A stretch of 64,000 nt of DNA, from NCBI GenBank assembly GCA_030063045.1, contig JAQSEB010000040.1, positions 186,001 through 250,000 of the forward strand. Reading direction: 5' to 3'. This DNA is from Pratylenchus scribneri (Eukaryota; Nematoda; Chromadorea; Rhabditida; Pratylenchidae). Within the stretch, counting starts at the first letter, position 1, and each line of letters begins with the position of its first letter. A program made the position numbers and the translations under genes. Positions 36,152 to 48,300 of the stretch are shown here, piece after piece. The notes beneath the pieces are model-generated. The model saw nothing but the letters and a program-made list of their open reading frames with translations, was not told the DNA's origin and ran no database searches.

Positions 36152-38857
36152 AAAATAATGTAATTGAAATAAAAAGAATGGAGAGAAGGATTATAATTAA
36201 AATCTTATATTGTGTTATTTTTTTATTGATTTGGTGAGTTAAAATTTGCTATCTAAGAAAATACTTATTAATCACTGCTATAACAAACAAAAAAAGGAAA
36301 TGCCAATTTGGATGCAGGGTAGATTATTCACAAAATTGGATGGAAACTAAATGAAAATTTTTGTTTTAAATTTAAAGAAAGGGAATTTAATTATTTGCAG
36401 ACAAAAAAATTACGAAAATTCCCTGTCAGTGATAATATTGGTTATTTATTTATTTTAATATCCACCAATAATCAGTCATCATAAATGAGTTCAATTTAAT
36501 TATTATGGAAGATTTTTCTTTAATTTTTGGCATTTGAAGGGATGGTTGATTAGTTTCAATTATAGAGAAGATTTCATTAATTTAAATTATTATGGAATAG
36601 AAAACATAAATTTGTGATCATTTTTTATTGATTTGATTTTCATATTTATTTACCAATGTTTTTAGTGACTAGCTTTTCTGATATATTTATTAAAAATATT
36701 AACTGATATCAATTTTTATTTAGTGACTACCAAATATTTATTTTTAAAAATTATTTTATTTTTGTATCGTCACAATGATAAAAAAATATGAAAGCTAAAA
36801 AATTCATTTTAAAGGTTTCTATTTTTCACAGAATACATAAATATTCCAGACATTTAAAACAAATATTCTCCTTCTCCACAAAAGTTAGCATACCTAAACT
36901 TATACCAATTTAAATTCTTTTTTGACCAAAATATATTATGATATTATTAAAAGATTATTTTTGTGTCATAAAATACTTTTCATTTTTATTCCACTTTTTA
37001 TTGTTAAACATGTAAATCATTTCCCAAATTCATTTTTCTACTGCGATTTTTTTGTTCAAAAATCATAACTATTACTCCTTCATGAAGATTTGAAATATAA
37101 AGCATTATAATGCTGAAATGTGAAAAGAAACTTTCCGCCGATGGTTTTGGGAATCGAGAGCCCGAGACTCGAGAATTTGTAGAGAAATGAAAAATTGTCG
37201 AGATCGAGACAGGCATAAATAAAATGGAAGAGGCGACAGGGAAATAGGAAATGAAAAGAGAAAGCCAATATTTATTTGGAGATTAGAATTAGATATTAGA
37301 ATAGACATGAGTCAAAATAAAAAGATGGAAATGAACTCATGCGACCGGCTGAAAATTGGTGGCCGGCTGGAAGAGAACGTGAAAAAAATGGAGAAGGAAA
37401 AAATGAAATAAATGAGCCAATTAATGGGGAAAATGGAAAATTGATAGGAGAATAAAATAATATAATTGGGGGAAAAGAATATTAATTAATTAATAAATAA
37501 AAAAAATTTAATTTTAAGTTTTAACTCTGTCAAAAGAAGCAATTTCATAATGATTTTTTGTCATTGGGAAATTCAAAGAAAACAAAAATATAGAAAGGAA
37601 AGGGATGGATGATATAATTTTCTCTCCATTTTTTAATTAATATGAAAATTGAAAATGAATGATTGATCAAATACAACAAAATAATTTAAAAATATGGATG
37701 ATTGATCAATGGTAACAAAGTATACTATGGCATAGATTGATCCTGAAGAAAATAAGACAGGAATTAGAGAGGATAGAAATTGTGGATATGGATATGGCCA
37801 TATTTTGAATATTTACCTCCTTATTTTGATAAATTTTTGAAATTCATTTTATGGTTTGCGGATTTTCAAATTCAACATTTTGAATTATTATTGACTAAAG
37901 GAAATTCATCATAATTAATAAAATTTAATTTCATTGAGTCTATAAAAAGTGAATTTATTATCTAAATTAATTTTCAGATTTTCTTTCCAAATTCATTTTT
38001 ACACATTCATTTCCAATTCCAATTCACGAATCATTTGCCATAGCTTTTAGATAATGAATTTGATCGAAATAGAAATCCTCAAAAAAAAAAGAACAAATGT
38101 GATGGATGATTAAAGAGAAAATAGTTATTTGGAGGAAAATGGCCATTTCATAAATGCATCTGATTTTTGTGCTTTCATTCATTCTCAACTTTGTCAGTTG
38201 TGAGCTGATCAGCATTCAAACCTCGGGATCAAACGGAAACTCAACGAGGCATTTTTCTCGATACAGCTAACTAGAGGATTATCTGCGAGAATTTCCCTAC
38301 TTTTCATTCACCACCTGTTTTCATTTTTCTTTCTATCTACTCAAAATGAGCGGTGTCAATAGTGAACTTTGTAACGAAAAAATGCTTAAAATGAAAAGAC
38401 TATAGACTTTTTTTGATATGATATGGCTGAAAACAATTTGGATTTTTGGATTGACCATGATTGCTGAGTTTGCTTTTTCAGTTTCGATAAATCCAATGAG
38501 AAAGCATCTACTTGGATTATCCAAACCAATGTCGCTTCTTGCCATTTCACCACCTGTTTTCATTTTTATGTTTCCCTTTCTATCTACTCACCGCCAAAGG
38601 CGTCAAGACTGAAAGATGAATTACGAAAAAAATCCTGAAAAGACTAGAGACTAAGGCAATTTTTTCCTCTTTTTTCGATATGCTATGGCTGAAAATAATT
38701 TGGATTGACACTGATTTTTGAGTTTGAAGGGTCACCTGTTGAAAGTGGGATTCTGAACAAAATTTTCCTATATAATGATGAATTTTTATATTCTTTTGTC
38801 AACAATTATAGCCTACAAAGTAAAATTAATTTCATAACTTTATTCAGCTTCCCAAAA
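36152..38857. other. intergenic region between divergent protease and saposin-like gene B
   Basis: No gene is supported. A purine-rich segment at about 37130-37450 (many GAGA and GGAAA runs) has a higher G content than its surroundings. The final 550 bases contain a direct repeat, listed separately. The region may hold promoters for both flanking divergent genes. Confidence 0.5.
38305..38730. repeat. imperfect direct repeat upstream of saposin-like gene B
   Basis: Two copies, about 38305-38480 and 38545-38730, share CACCACCTGTTTTCATTTTT, CTTTCTATCTACTCA, an AAAAGACTA-AGACT motif and GATATG(A/C)TATGGCTGAAAA. They are separated by unrelated sequence and differ by small indels. Short ORFs across them are not conserved between copies, so the repeat looks regulatory or neutral. 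Confidence 0.65.
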
Positions 38858-41132
38858 ATGAAGACAAAATTAATTTTAATTTTCCTTCTTTTCGTCATCC
38901 TACAATTTGATTCTAACAAGGCTTATATCTCTCCTCTTGATTATGAATCTAATGGTAACATTTTTAGTTAATAATATTAATCATTTAAAATTTAAAAATT
39001 TTAACGAAAAACAATCATTTTTATCGAGCTTTTTTGAACTTTTATACTTTATCATTAATTATTGCAAATAGGTTTTAAGTACCATTTGCATTATGGATTA
39101 TAAAATTTATGGACTAAAAATTTATAAAAAAATTTCCCATTTTAAAACATAATTTTATTAGGAACATAAATGGAATTTCTTAAAATAAAAATATTTTTTT
39201 ATATTTGAAGATATTATGGACATTATCCATTATGTGCCTTTTCAATCGCAATCACCGAGGTAAGAAAAAATAGAATTTTAAATTATTAATGATATTTTTT
39301 ATTTAATTAAGATGCTTTTCTCGATGCTGGCAAGAAAACCATAACAACAGCGGCAACTTGAATTCATGCAATGAGATTTGCTATTTAATTAACTATGTAG
39401 TCTGGAAAGGTTTGTAAAACTCTTTTAAAAATCTATAAAAATAAATAAAGAGGGGAAGCAGAATGATAATAGAAAACGAATTGGGATAAAGGGGATATTA
39501 AGTAAGGAGGATAAGTAGGCTAGAGACATACATCACATTTTCTTTCAATTTATTAATAGAATTAATTATATCTATATTAATAAAAAAAAATAAAATTAAT
39601 AAATTATTACTTCCATTTTATTTTAAAGCTACATTCTTCTAAATTATTAATCAATTTTCAGAAAAGGATAATCCAACCGTGACGAATTTCCATTCTGCTC
39701 GGGATCGGAACCAAACTAAACAGCAGGACATTGTTGTAAAAGCCCTTGATAACGATGATGACACTTGTAAAATGTGGAGCGATTTGCCAGCAAATATGGA
39801 CAAATTCGAGCGAGCAGTTGAAAATTACAAATGTTTGATCCCGTATGTAATTATTTTATTAAATATTTTTATAACATAATTTTGTTAAGAATTAAAAAAA
39901 ATTCTCCTTATATTTTCACTTCATTATTACATTTGGATATAGTCGGATTTAAACCGATGTTTTCGTTTTTCCCTGTTTATGTTTACCAATCTAGGTTTTC
40001 GATTCGTTTTCAAAACATCCTCGATTTTCGGTTGATTTTTTGACCAAAATCACTTCGGTTTTCGGTTACGTTTTGGATTCTAAAAACCATATTAATTATG
40101 AACAAATTTTGCAGGAAAAATAAAATGACTCTTAAATTATAATATGACAAATTAAAAAATTTAATTAGAAAAAAATAAAATAATATGAATTAAAAATTAT
40201 TATAATTTTCATATTTTAAGAGACGATATGCTTGGTCTTTCACCAATTGAGGATCGAGACGAGAGCGATATGATAGCATACTGGAAACGGTATTCAACAT
40301 GCAATTGCGAAGGAGCATCTTATTGGGCGCAGCTGGTTATTTAAATAATATTTATTTATATTAATTAAAAAGTTTTACAGGCGCTTAATGTCACTGATTA
40401 CGGAGGAAAGGTGACAATTGAAAAAGTCTGCGAAACTCTTGACGAAAAGAAGGCCCCTATTACGAAGGATGAATGCAAAAAATTCAACAACAAACTTTAT
40501 GGGTATGTTTTTTTATTTAAAAATTTTACTTTAATACTTATTTTTTAAATTATTTAATTTTGGGAAAAGTTTGCCTTTAAAAAATGTAATATGATAAAAA
40601 AAAATAATATTAAATAATAATTTCAATCTGGCTCAAAAATTTTTTTTGAAAAAATAAAGCAAAAAGTCATTATAATTAAATAAATGCATTTATTTCAGGG
40701 TACTAATAAACATGTCTCTCGAGATCACTGCCGAAGATACAATCTGTACTCTTTTGAGTGGGGATTGGTTAGTGATTACTATAAAATAAATTTATTTTAA
40801 TAAATTTATAGTAATTCAAATTTGGAACCATTGAAAACTGATCCGGTGAATTGCACTTATTGCCGATTATTTCATAAAAAAGCTTACCAAGTAAAGATAT
40901 AAACATGACTATATTTTGCTGATTATAATATTAGATTGCAAACAGATTTCTCGATTTATTTGATGCTTTTTACATGCTGTGCGATCGAGTGAGCAGTAGA
41001 GCTGACAAAGATGAATGTAAAGATCATATCAAAGATAGTGTTGAAGCTTTGAACACGATGCTTTCTCTCAATTTTTTTAAAGAAAGTGTTATCAAGCGTA
41101 TTTGCGCAGGGGTCTACAAATGCAAAGAATGA
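38858..41132 (+). CDS. two-domain saposin-B-like secreted protein B
   Basis: Nine exons join in phase: 38858-38954, 39211-39259, 39312-39409, 39662-39842, 40221-40335, 40381-40502, 40699-40767, 40812-40890 and 40935-41132 (335 residues). Residues 1-21 (MKTKLILIFLLFVILQFDSNK) are a signal peptide unlike those of A and D. A short Cys-rich segment follows (RCFSRCW...SCNEICY), then a linker and two saposin-B-like domains: C-x1-C-x25-C-x14-C-x24-C-x6-C and C-x2-C-x24-C-x11-C-x28-C-x5-C. Introns 5 and 7 are 45 and 44 nt. The last domain is encoded by a two-exon module bounded by phase 2 and a stop, the same module used in A, C and D. A lipid-interacting secreted role is inferred from the family. 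Confidence 0.78.
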
Positions 41133-41447
41133 ACGAAACAAAAATTTTAAAATTGATGATGAAAAAGATGGCTAATATTAGAATAAATTTTGAATATTTT
41201 AATTCTCACAAATTATTGATTCTAATTAAATAGAATTTTGATCGTAATAATAATATGCAATTTATTATAATTTCAATTAATTGCGATTATCAACCTGATC
41301 TAAATATTTTTAATCGGAAACTACAAACATATTTTTGTAAGGTCCATTTTTTAGAATTTTAGCTTATTAGTCTTATTTTCACGATAAATTTAATAATTTT
41401 TTGATATTAATAGCCAATGAAATTAATAAACAAATTAAAATTTGCAG

Positions 41448-42052
41448 TGATTCTGAAATGGAACCAGCCAAAACCGGGTTCTTGAATTGCACATTCTGCA
41501 AACATCTTCACGAGAAAGCGAAAATGGTAAATTACTAATTGAATTTTGATTTTGTTTAAATAAAATAGCCGATTTTGATCCATCTAGACAATGATAAAAA
41601 CTAAATTAACTTCCCATTTTGACTCTTAAACAAAATATTTTCAGGTCGAAATAAATAATTTCATTAAATGTACCAAAAAATTATTGAAATTACTTATTAA
41701 TAAGATTGGCAAAAACGAGGGAAAAAAATGATCAGAAATTCCCACTTAACTTTCTTAGTTATTTATTTTTAAGAAATGTTATTAATATAAATAATTTACC
41801 AAAAAAAATAATTGGAAAAAAAATAAATATTAAAATTTCAATTTCCAGATCACAAACAATTTAACGACATTATTTGAGGCTTCTTTCAATTTGATGTGCA
41901 ATCATTTGAATAATAAAGAGGATAAGCAATTTTGTGCCAATCTTGTGAATAGTATCGTCTTCTTTAATACAAAGAGGGGAATGGGAGATTATTATTTTAC
42001 TGAGGATGTTGTCGAGTTCCATTGCAATTCTCTCTTCCAATGCAAAGAATGA
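41448..42052 (+). pseudogene. saposin-like module C without 5' exons
   Basis: Two exons (41448-41526 and 41849-42052) match exons 3 and 4 of gene A, with intact acceptors, a GTAAAT donor, all six cysteines and the stop TGA. No signal-peptide or linker exon lies in the 315 bases after gene B ends. The module starts in phase 2, the phase at which upstream exons of B end (39842 and 40767), so it could be an alternative 3' module of B. Otherwise it is an orphan duplicate. The open frame and conserved cysteines argue against simple decay. Confidence 0.65.
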
Positions 42053-42699
42053 ATGATGCAATTTTACCCATGTTTTTGAGTTTTGACGATGGAAATTGGA
42101 AAACCTTAAATGATGATTAATTGAAAGTTTATTAATAAATTTTGATGTTAATTTTTTTTCTTTTTAAAATCAATTTTATTAAATTTTTCCTATTTAAAAG
42201 TATTAGAAAATTTCTATTTAAATTTGTCTGAGAAGATGAATTAAATTTTTGGACGGTTCTATATCAGATGAGCCGGAACATTCGCCTATTTCCTCCAAGA
42301 ATAGTTCTTTTTACCTTCTCAGATATTCGTCTACTAAAATCTAGTTTTTGTCCATTTAGTAAGTAGGGATCTTAGTTAGCATAATTTCATTTTTTTTCTG
42401 ATTTCATTTCACTTTATCATTCAATATTGGCACTCTTGGGAAGCCAAAAATGACTACGCAGAGAAGTTTTAGCCCATTTCATCACTTCATTTTCAACTGC
42501 TGTTCGCGTTTGGCTATTGACAAATATAACCTTGACTTATTCATTCTTATTAGTTGATTTTGCTTGGAGGACATAATATTTTAATTTGAATGGTTTGGGA
42601 AAAATGATCGAGAATCAAAATCGAAAAATCTGATCCATAAAAATTTTAATCCAGGACAGAAATATCTATACAATATACATCATATTTATAAAATTTATT

Positions 42700-42910
42700 T
42701 ATTTGCTGTTTATGGAATGTGAAATTGGAAATGACACTTTCATCAAATAGACTGTACTGGATTAATTTTCAGCCAAATATCGGCAAATGCAAATTATGTT
42801 CCATCTTTTATCTTATTAAAATTGCCTCTTATCAAAAATATAAAATATTTTACAATTCACAATCTTTATTACTAATAAAATAATAATATTAATTCATTTT
42901 ATAGTTAAAA
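42700..42910 (+). promoter_or_regulatory. upstream region of saposin-like gene D
   Basis: Homologous to the region upstream of gene A. It includes TATGGAATGTGAAATTGG, a CATCAAATAGACTGTACTGG segment, CAGCCAAATAT at 42770 and the CCATCTTTTATCTTATT motif. The ATG follows about 140 bases after the shared motif, as in A. Confidence 0.5.
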
Positions 42911-44098
42911 ATGAATAAAATTTGCCGTTGCTGTATTTTGTTTACTTTTCTCCTTTTGATTATTTCTATTCTAATTTTGATCACAATCAAAATGGCAACA
43001 TTGAAATTGAAATCGAATATGAATATGAAACTTGATGAAGGTGAGAATTAATTTAATTAATAAGTGAAATTATTTTATTTTCCTTATATAAACTCAAAGA
43101 TTTTTCAGTTGTAAACAATTCAAATGTTGCTGAATTTTCCAATGGACATTCTCCTGCTGACAACAATAATGGCAATGATAATTTGTGGAATGCTACTGTT
43201 GATTATCCCTCTTCAAAAATGGACCCATTCACCCAAGCTATTGGACTATATAGTAAAGGTTTGCTCCCGTAAGTCATTAATTGAATAAAAAATATTTTTA
43301 ATTTTTTTTGTTAAAAATTGACTAATTTGAAAATAAATTACAAAATTGGACGAAGCTTGAAAAATATTATATTTCGAAAGAGAAAAAAAGATAATAAGTT
43401 CTTAAAAGCATCCAAATTAATATTTTTAACTTAAATGGAGGATTGGTTCGACGAAAATTTTAAAATTATTACCATATTTCAATTTTTTGATATAAATTCT
43501 GACCTATTATTTAATTATATATAAAAAATTGCAGTGATTCCAAAATGGAACCAGCCACAAACGGATCCTTGAATTGCGCATTCTGCAAAGATCTTCATGA
43601 GAAAGCCAAAGCGGTAAATTATTCTTTCTTTCCTAATATATTAAAAATAAAAATATTAGATTTTCATTTAATAAAACTGTTAGCCGATAATCTGAATTTC
43701 CTCACCGTCATGCCACTATTTTGATCATTTTAAACAGAAAAATCTAATTTTGTAACATATCGATCGCTTTTTAATAATAATAAAATTTTTAAGATAATAA
43801 TTAGCAAGACAAATAGGAAAAATTGCAAGTATACTTAATTTCCCATTCCTTTTGTCATTTTTTTGACATCAAAAAAAATAATAAAAACAACATTCAGATC
43901 ATAGACAACTTTGCAACATTGTTTAATACTTCCTTCAATTTGCTTTGCAATCATTTGAATGATAAAGAGGACAAAGAATTTTGCTATATTCATGTAAAGG
44001 AAATGGGTTATGATTTGAAGTCGATGAAAAGTTTCTCTTTTAACAAAGTTCTTGTCCCAGATTATTGCAAAGATAGATTCAAATGCAAAGAAGAATGA
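42911..44098 (+). CDS. saposin-B-like secreted protein D
   Basis: Four exons join in phase: 42911-43040, 43109-43268, 43535-43613 and 43898-44098 (189 residues). The N-terminus MNKICRCCILFTFLLLII is a hydrophobic signal or anchor and is 14 codons longer than in A before intron 1. An Asn-rich linker follows (NNNNG-like runs, NAT sequon). One saposin-B-like domain begins CAFCKDLHEKAKA and ends YCKDRFKCKEE. It is a close paralogue of A. Intron positions and phases are identical in A and D (1, 2, 0), which supports tandem duplication. Confidence 0.8.
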
Positions 44099-45383
44099 AA
44101 AATTGAATTTAGCCGAATTTTGGGATTTTGGTGATAGCAATTTGATTTGATGATTAATTGAAAATTTACATAATTAATAAATGTTGTTGTTTTAATTTTA
44201 AGTTTTATTTTCATTTTTTGCATCAAATTTTATCAAATTATTCAAAACAAAAGGGACATTTTTGCATCAAATTTATTTAACTTTCGTTTTAATCAATTTG
44301 AATTTGCATGTTAATATAAATTTATTTATTTTTGATTTTCAAGGGCAATTAAATGAATTAAAATCTGCTTCTTCAATAATGAGAGGAGAGAATATTTTAA
44401 TTTTAGTGATTAAGAAAAATGGTAAAAAAAATAAAATCGAAAAATTTGATCCTTTAAAAATAATTTTATTCGAGGAGAACCATATTCATAGCTCCAATAT
44501 ATTGTTTTTAGACAATTTATGAAAGTATTTGTATTTGTGCATAAGATTTGCTCATATTTCTGATTAATGTATCTGAAAATTATCTAAAATGTTTAGAATT
44601 GACTGATTTAATTGGGTGAAAATTGAAAATATAAAAGGCACGATTAATTGCCATTCCGAATTTCCCATTAATTCATTCATTTTATTTTCATTTTAAATCA
44701 TTGCTTTATACATATAAGTATATTTGGTTCAAATAATATTTAAAGAAATATGTGAAATTAAATATAAAATAAGTTGAATTTTTTTTGACGAAAAACTTTT
44801 TGGCATGGTCCGGTGATTGACGACGGCAACTCGGGATGAATTGGTTCGCCTTCTGCGCTGACTTTTCCCAATGAAAATATTCAGTGATGATTTGATGAAG
44901 AAAATGAAAATAAAGCATTTTTAAGGATTTTCAAAATTTCAATTTTAAAATGACATTTATTGAATTATAATATTAAAAATCATCAATTCTTGTTGAATTA
45001 ATTATTTTTAAAAGTAGTTCATAATTATTAAGAATTTTAAATTTGATATTTTTCCTCCATTTTGTCCAATTTATATGAATTTTGGTAGCCAAATTCCAAC
45101 ATTTACCGTGGATCTAAATTTTTGCAACTTTTTGAATTTTTCCATTCTTTCAAAATTTTTTATCTAACATCTCTAACAATAATAAAATTTTGTGAATTAT
45201 TTGCAAATTTTATAACATGACAAAAATAATATAATATTGATAAAATGAAATGATTTATGATAAAATTATGAATATTATAAATAATAATGGGTTTCAGGGA
45301 TATTATAGCAAATAAAAATAATTTGTGTTTTTGTAATTTTGTCAAATACATCAAAAATGCTTCAAATGTTCTTCGTTTTCTTT
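44099..45383. other. intergenic region with one weak ORF
   Basis: Between gene D and the 3' end of the galectin-like gene no gene is convincing. A plus-strand frame at about 44344-44522 (GQLNELKSASSIMRGENILI, ending DNL and TGA) follows a TTTCAAG site but has no partner exon. A minus-strand frame near 44800-44918 (HQIITEYFHWEKSAQKANQF) has a more balanced base composition than its flanks but no splice or family support. Confidence 0.35.
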
Positions 45384-48300
45384 CTAATTCTCATATTGAT
45401 GCACAATTTTTGGATAACCTTTGGCCAATTCAACATTCTGCTTCGTTTCAAATCCAAATCCATTTTGCTGAAAATAAGAGGGAATAAATTTTTATTTTTT
45501 ATTCTCATATTATTCAAAAATTAATTTTCATTCCAAAAAATTTTATCATATAAATTTTTTTGTAAAATCATTTTCTCCCATAGCAAAAATGAGATAATAT
45601 ATTCATATTTAGGCTACAAAAAATTATTAATCATTTATTTAGCAAAATTTTTTATAGAACCCTATATACAATTATAACTTTCTTGTTCAGATTCTGAGTT
45701 AAATTAGGGTCTAGAGGATAGGTTTTAAAATGGAGATTCGAGTTAAGCCATGTTTTATGTTCTCAAAAAACAATTTTTTCGATATTAATTTTAAGTTAAA
45801 TTTAGCATTTTTTAGCAAACTAAATGGCTCATGTTTAAATGATGAGAGATGAAACCTATATTAATTTATAATAAGAAAATTTTTTACTTATCTAAGCTAA
45901 ATTTTTTATTAATTCAAACTTTTTAATATTTAAATTTATACTTTTAAAAAGTAGAATTTAATATATTGAACAGTCCAAAACAATCCGTCATTAGTTATGT
46001 TGACTTCTTTTGAGTTTCCAATTTGTATATAAAATTTGTTGTCACCACCAATGCGAATTTTCACATCAAATTCATCATTTGATTGATCAAAATGCTCCCT
46101 TTCTCCTAAACTAGCACCGTTAATCACTTTTCCTTGCTCAACAAACTGTAAACAAATTAATTAAATGAATTTAATATAGAGTATATTTGAATGAAATTTA
46201 ATTTAATATTAAATCAGTACTGTACAAAAAAAATTTTTATGTGCAAAAGATTTTTTCTTTGGATACAATATGCACAGTCAGTCAGAAAGTTTTCGGGTGG
46301 ATTTAACCGAAAAATCTCGATAAGGATCAGGAACCCGTCTCGTCTGATCTCTAATAATATCATGTTCTATTATATAAATTATAACTGACATGAACATGAG
46401 GACTAAAAGAGGCCATTATATTAATTATTAATTTATAATAAATATTTTTAAATGCAGAGCATTGAAAATTCAAAATATTGATGAAAATAAACAATTTTTT
46501 TTCTTATTCTTAACATTTGTTATTTGAAATTTAAGAAAAGGTTTTTTGCCGAACGAATAATTTTTTGCCGAAAGAAGAATCTTTTAAGGATAACTTTTTA
46601 GTATTTTATCCTAAATCCATAAATATTATAACCATTTGCTATATCTCATCGAGAAAACCAATTTGTAGTATAACGGGTTAGATCTGGTTTTGGGGCGTGA
46701 CCATAACGCGCAGTTCTCCGCGCCCAGACACCCTTTATAAGGAATGGGAAAGGAATGAGAACTTGGTCGAGTCCCGCAGTCAGTGATATGTGAATGTTTC
46801 CATCTTATATTGTGCATTTTATCACCAACTGAATAAATATCTTCTAGGCCCAAGAACATACAAATCCGAGTCATTACACAATTCTTGACCAGATCTATCA
46901 AATGGATAATAATTTGAGGGTCTAGGATAAAAACTAAAATGTTATTCAGAGAAAAAACCAGTCCTAAAGCGAAAAGAACTTACTCTTTCGGCAAATAAAC
47001 CTCAACTTAAAAATTTTATTTAATCGAAATTTAAAATCTATTATTTTAATAGAATCCAATCAATAATTTTTAAAGAATTCACTATTAACTATTTTTTCCA
47101 AAAATCATTTTAATAAAAAGAAAAAATTTCTATATTGGAAAAAGATATCAAAAAATCCATTTTTAGCTCTCTTTAATCAAAAAATTTATTATAAAAAAGG
47201 GAAAGGCAAAAATTATTGTAGTACTCTATGTAATATTGAAAACATAATACAATTGTTAAATTATTTTTTCATTTTTATCATCCCCCCCCCCCATTTATAT
47301 AGTTGAAAAATTGTTTTAAAAATTAAATTACCTTATTTGTGTATAAATCGAATATTCTAGAATCTCCAGAATTCGGTCCCGATTTCGGTTTGTATTCAAG
47401 ATTCGCATACAAAATTCGAAATGTTTCTAAATTGTAAATTCATCAATTTTTCTTTAAAATTCACCATTTTTGATAGTCTTTCGTAAAAGTTCAATGTATA
47501 AATCTCTGAATTCCTTTAATCCATTATGGAATTTTCCCTTGAACATAATGGCATCATTGATGCGCAATGGTCGATTCAATTTCATGACTAAGCGTTCATC
47601 CGTGGGCATGCTCAAATTTCCAATCAATTCAATTTGTTTTTTCCCGGGGGTAGTCAACCAATTTGATGATGAATCCGAAGGCCATGTGATTCTCGCCTCA
47701 ATTATGTTATCCTGCATTTGAGCAGCACCATTATACTGTTAATTAATTCGAATTAATAGGTTCTATATTCACAAGAATTTGATTTATAGAAATAACTAAC
47801 TAGCAAATAATTTTCTAAAGCTGGAAAAAATGTGTAGAGGAACGAAAATTTACACTATATTTGGCCGACTAATAATTACATTAACTCATCACAAAACCCA
47901 TTTATCGAAATGAGCATACAAAAATTAAGCTTGTGGCAGATATGAAAATTTCTATTTTTTGTTCTAGTTATCGAAAATATTGCAAGCTGATTTCAGATAA
48001 AATAATGTTTGCTCAAAAGTATTTTAAATAGGAACACTATCCTATTCTAAATCTCATATTAGAACTATTAAAATTAAATGTCGAAAAATGAAAACTTGTC
48101 TAAATTGGCAACTTCTATTCAATTAAGGAATTTTTGTAGAACATAAATTCTAATTCAAAATTTTGTCAAAAAAATCTTTTAAAAGATCCAGATCACTGAA
48201 TTATTCGAGAATTATAGATTTGAGATATCGAAAAATCAAAACGACATCAAATAATATATCAATCTATACCTAATATACAATTTTTCATTTGCTATTTTAA

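Noticed and set aside
45287..45524. Plus-strand ORFs of 61-66 codons
   Set aside because: They are antisense to the last exon of G1, which is supported by its G2 counterpart and splice phase.
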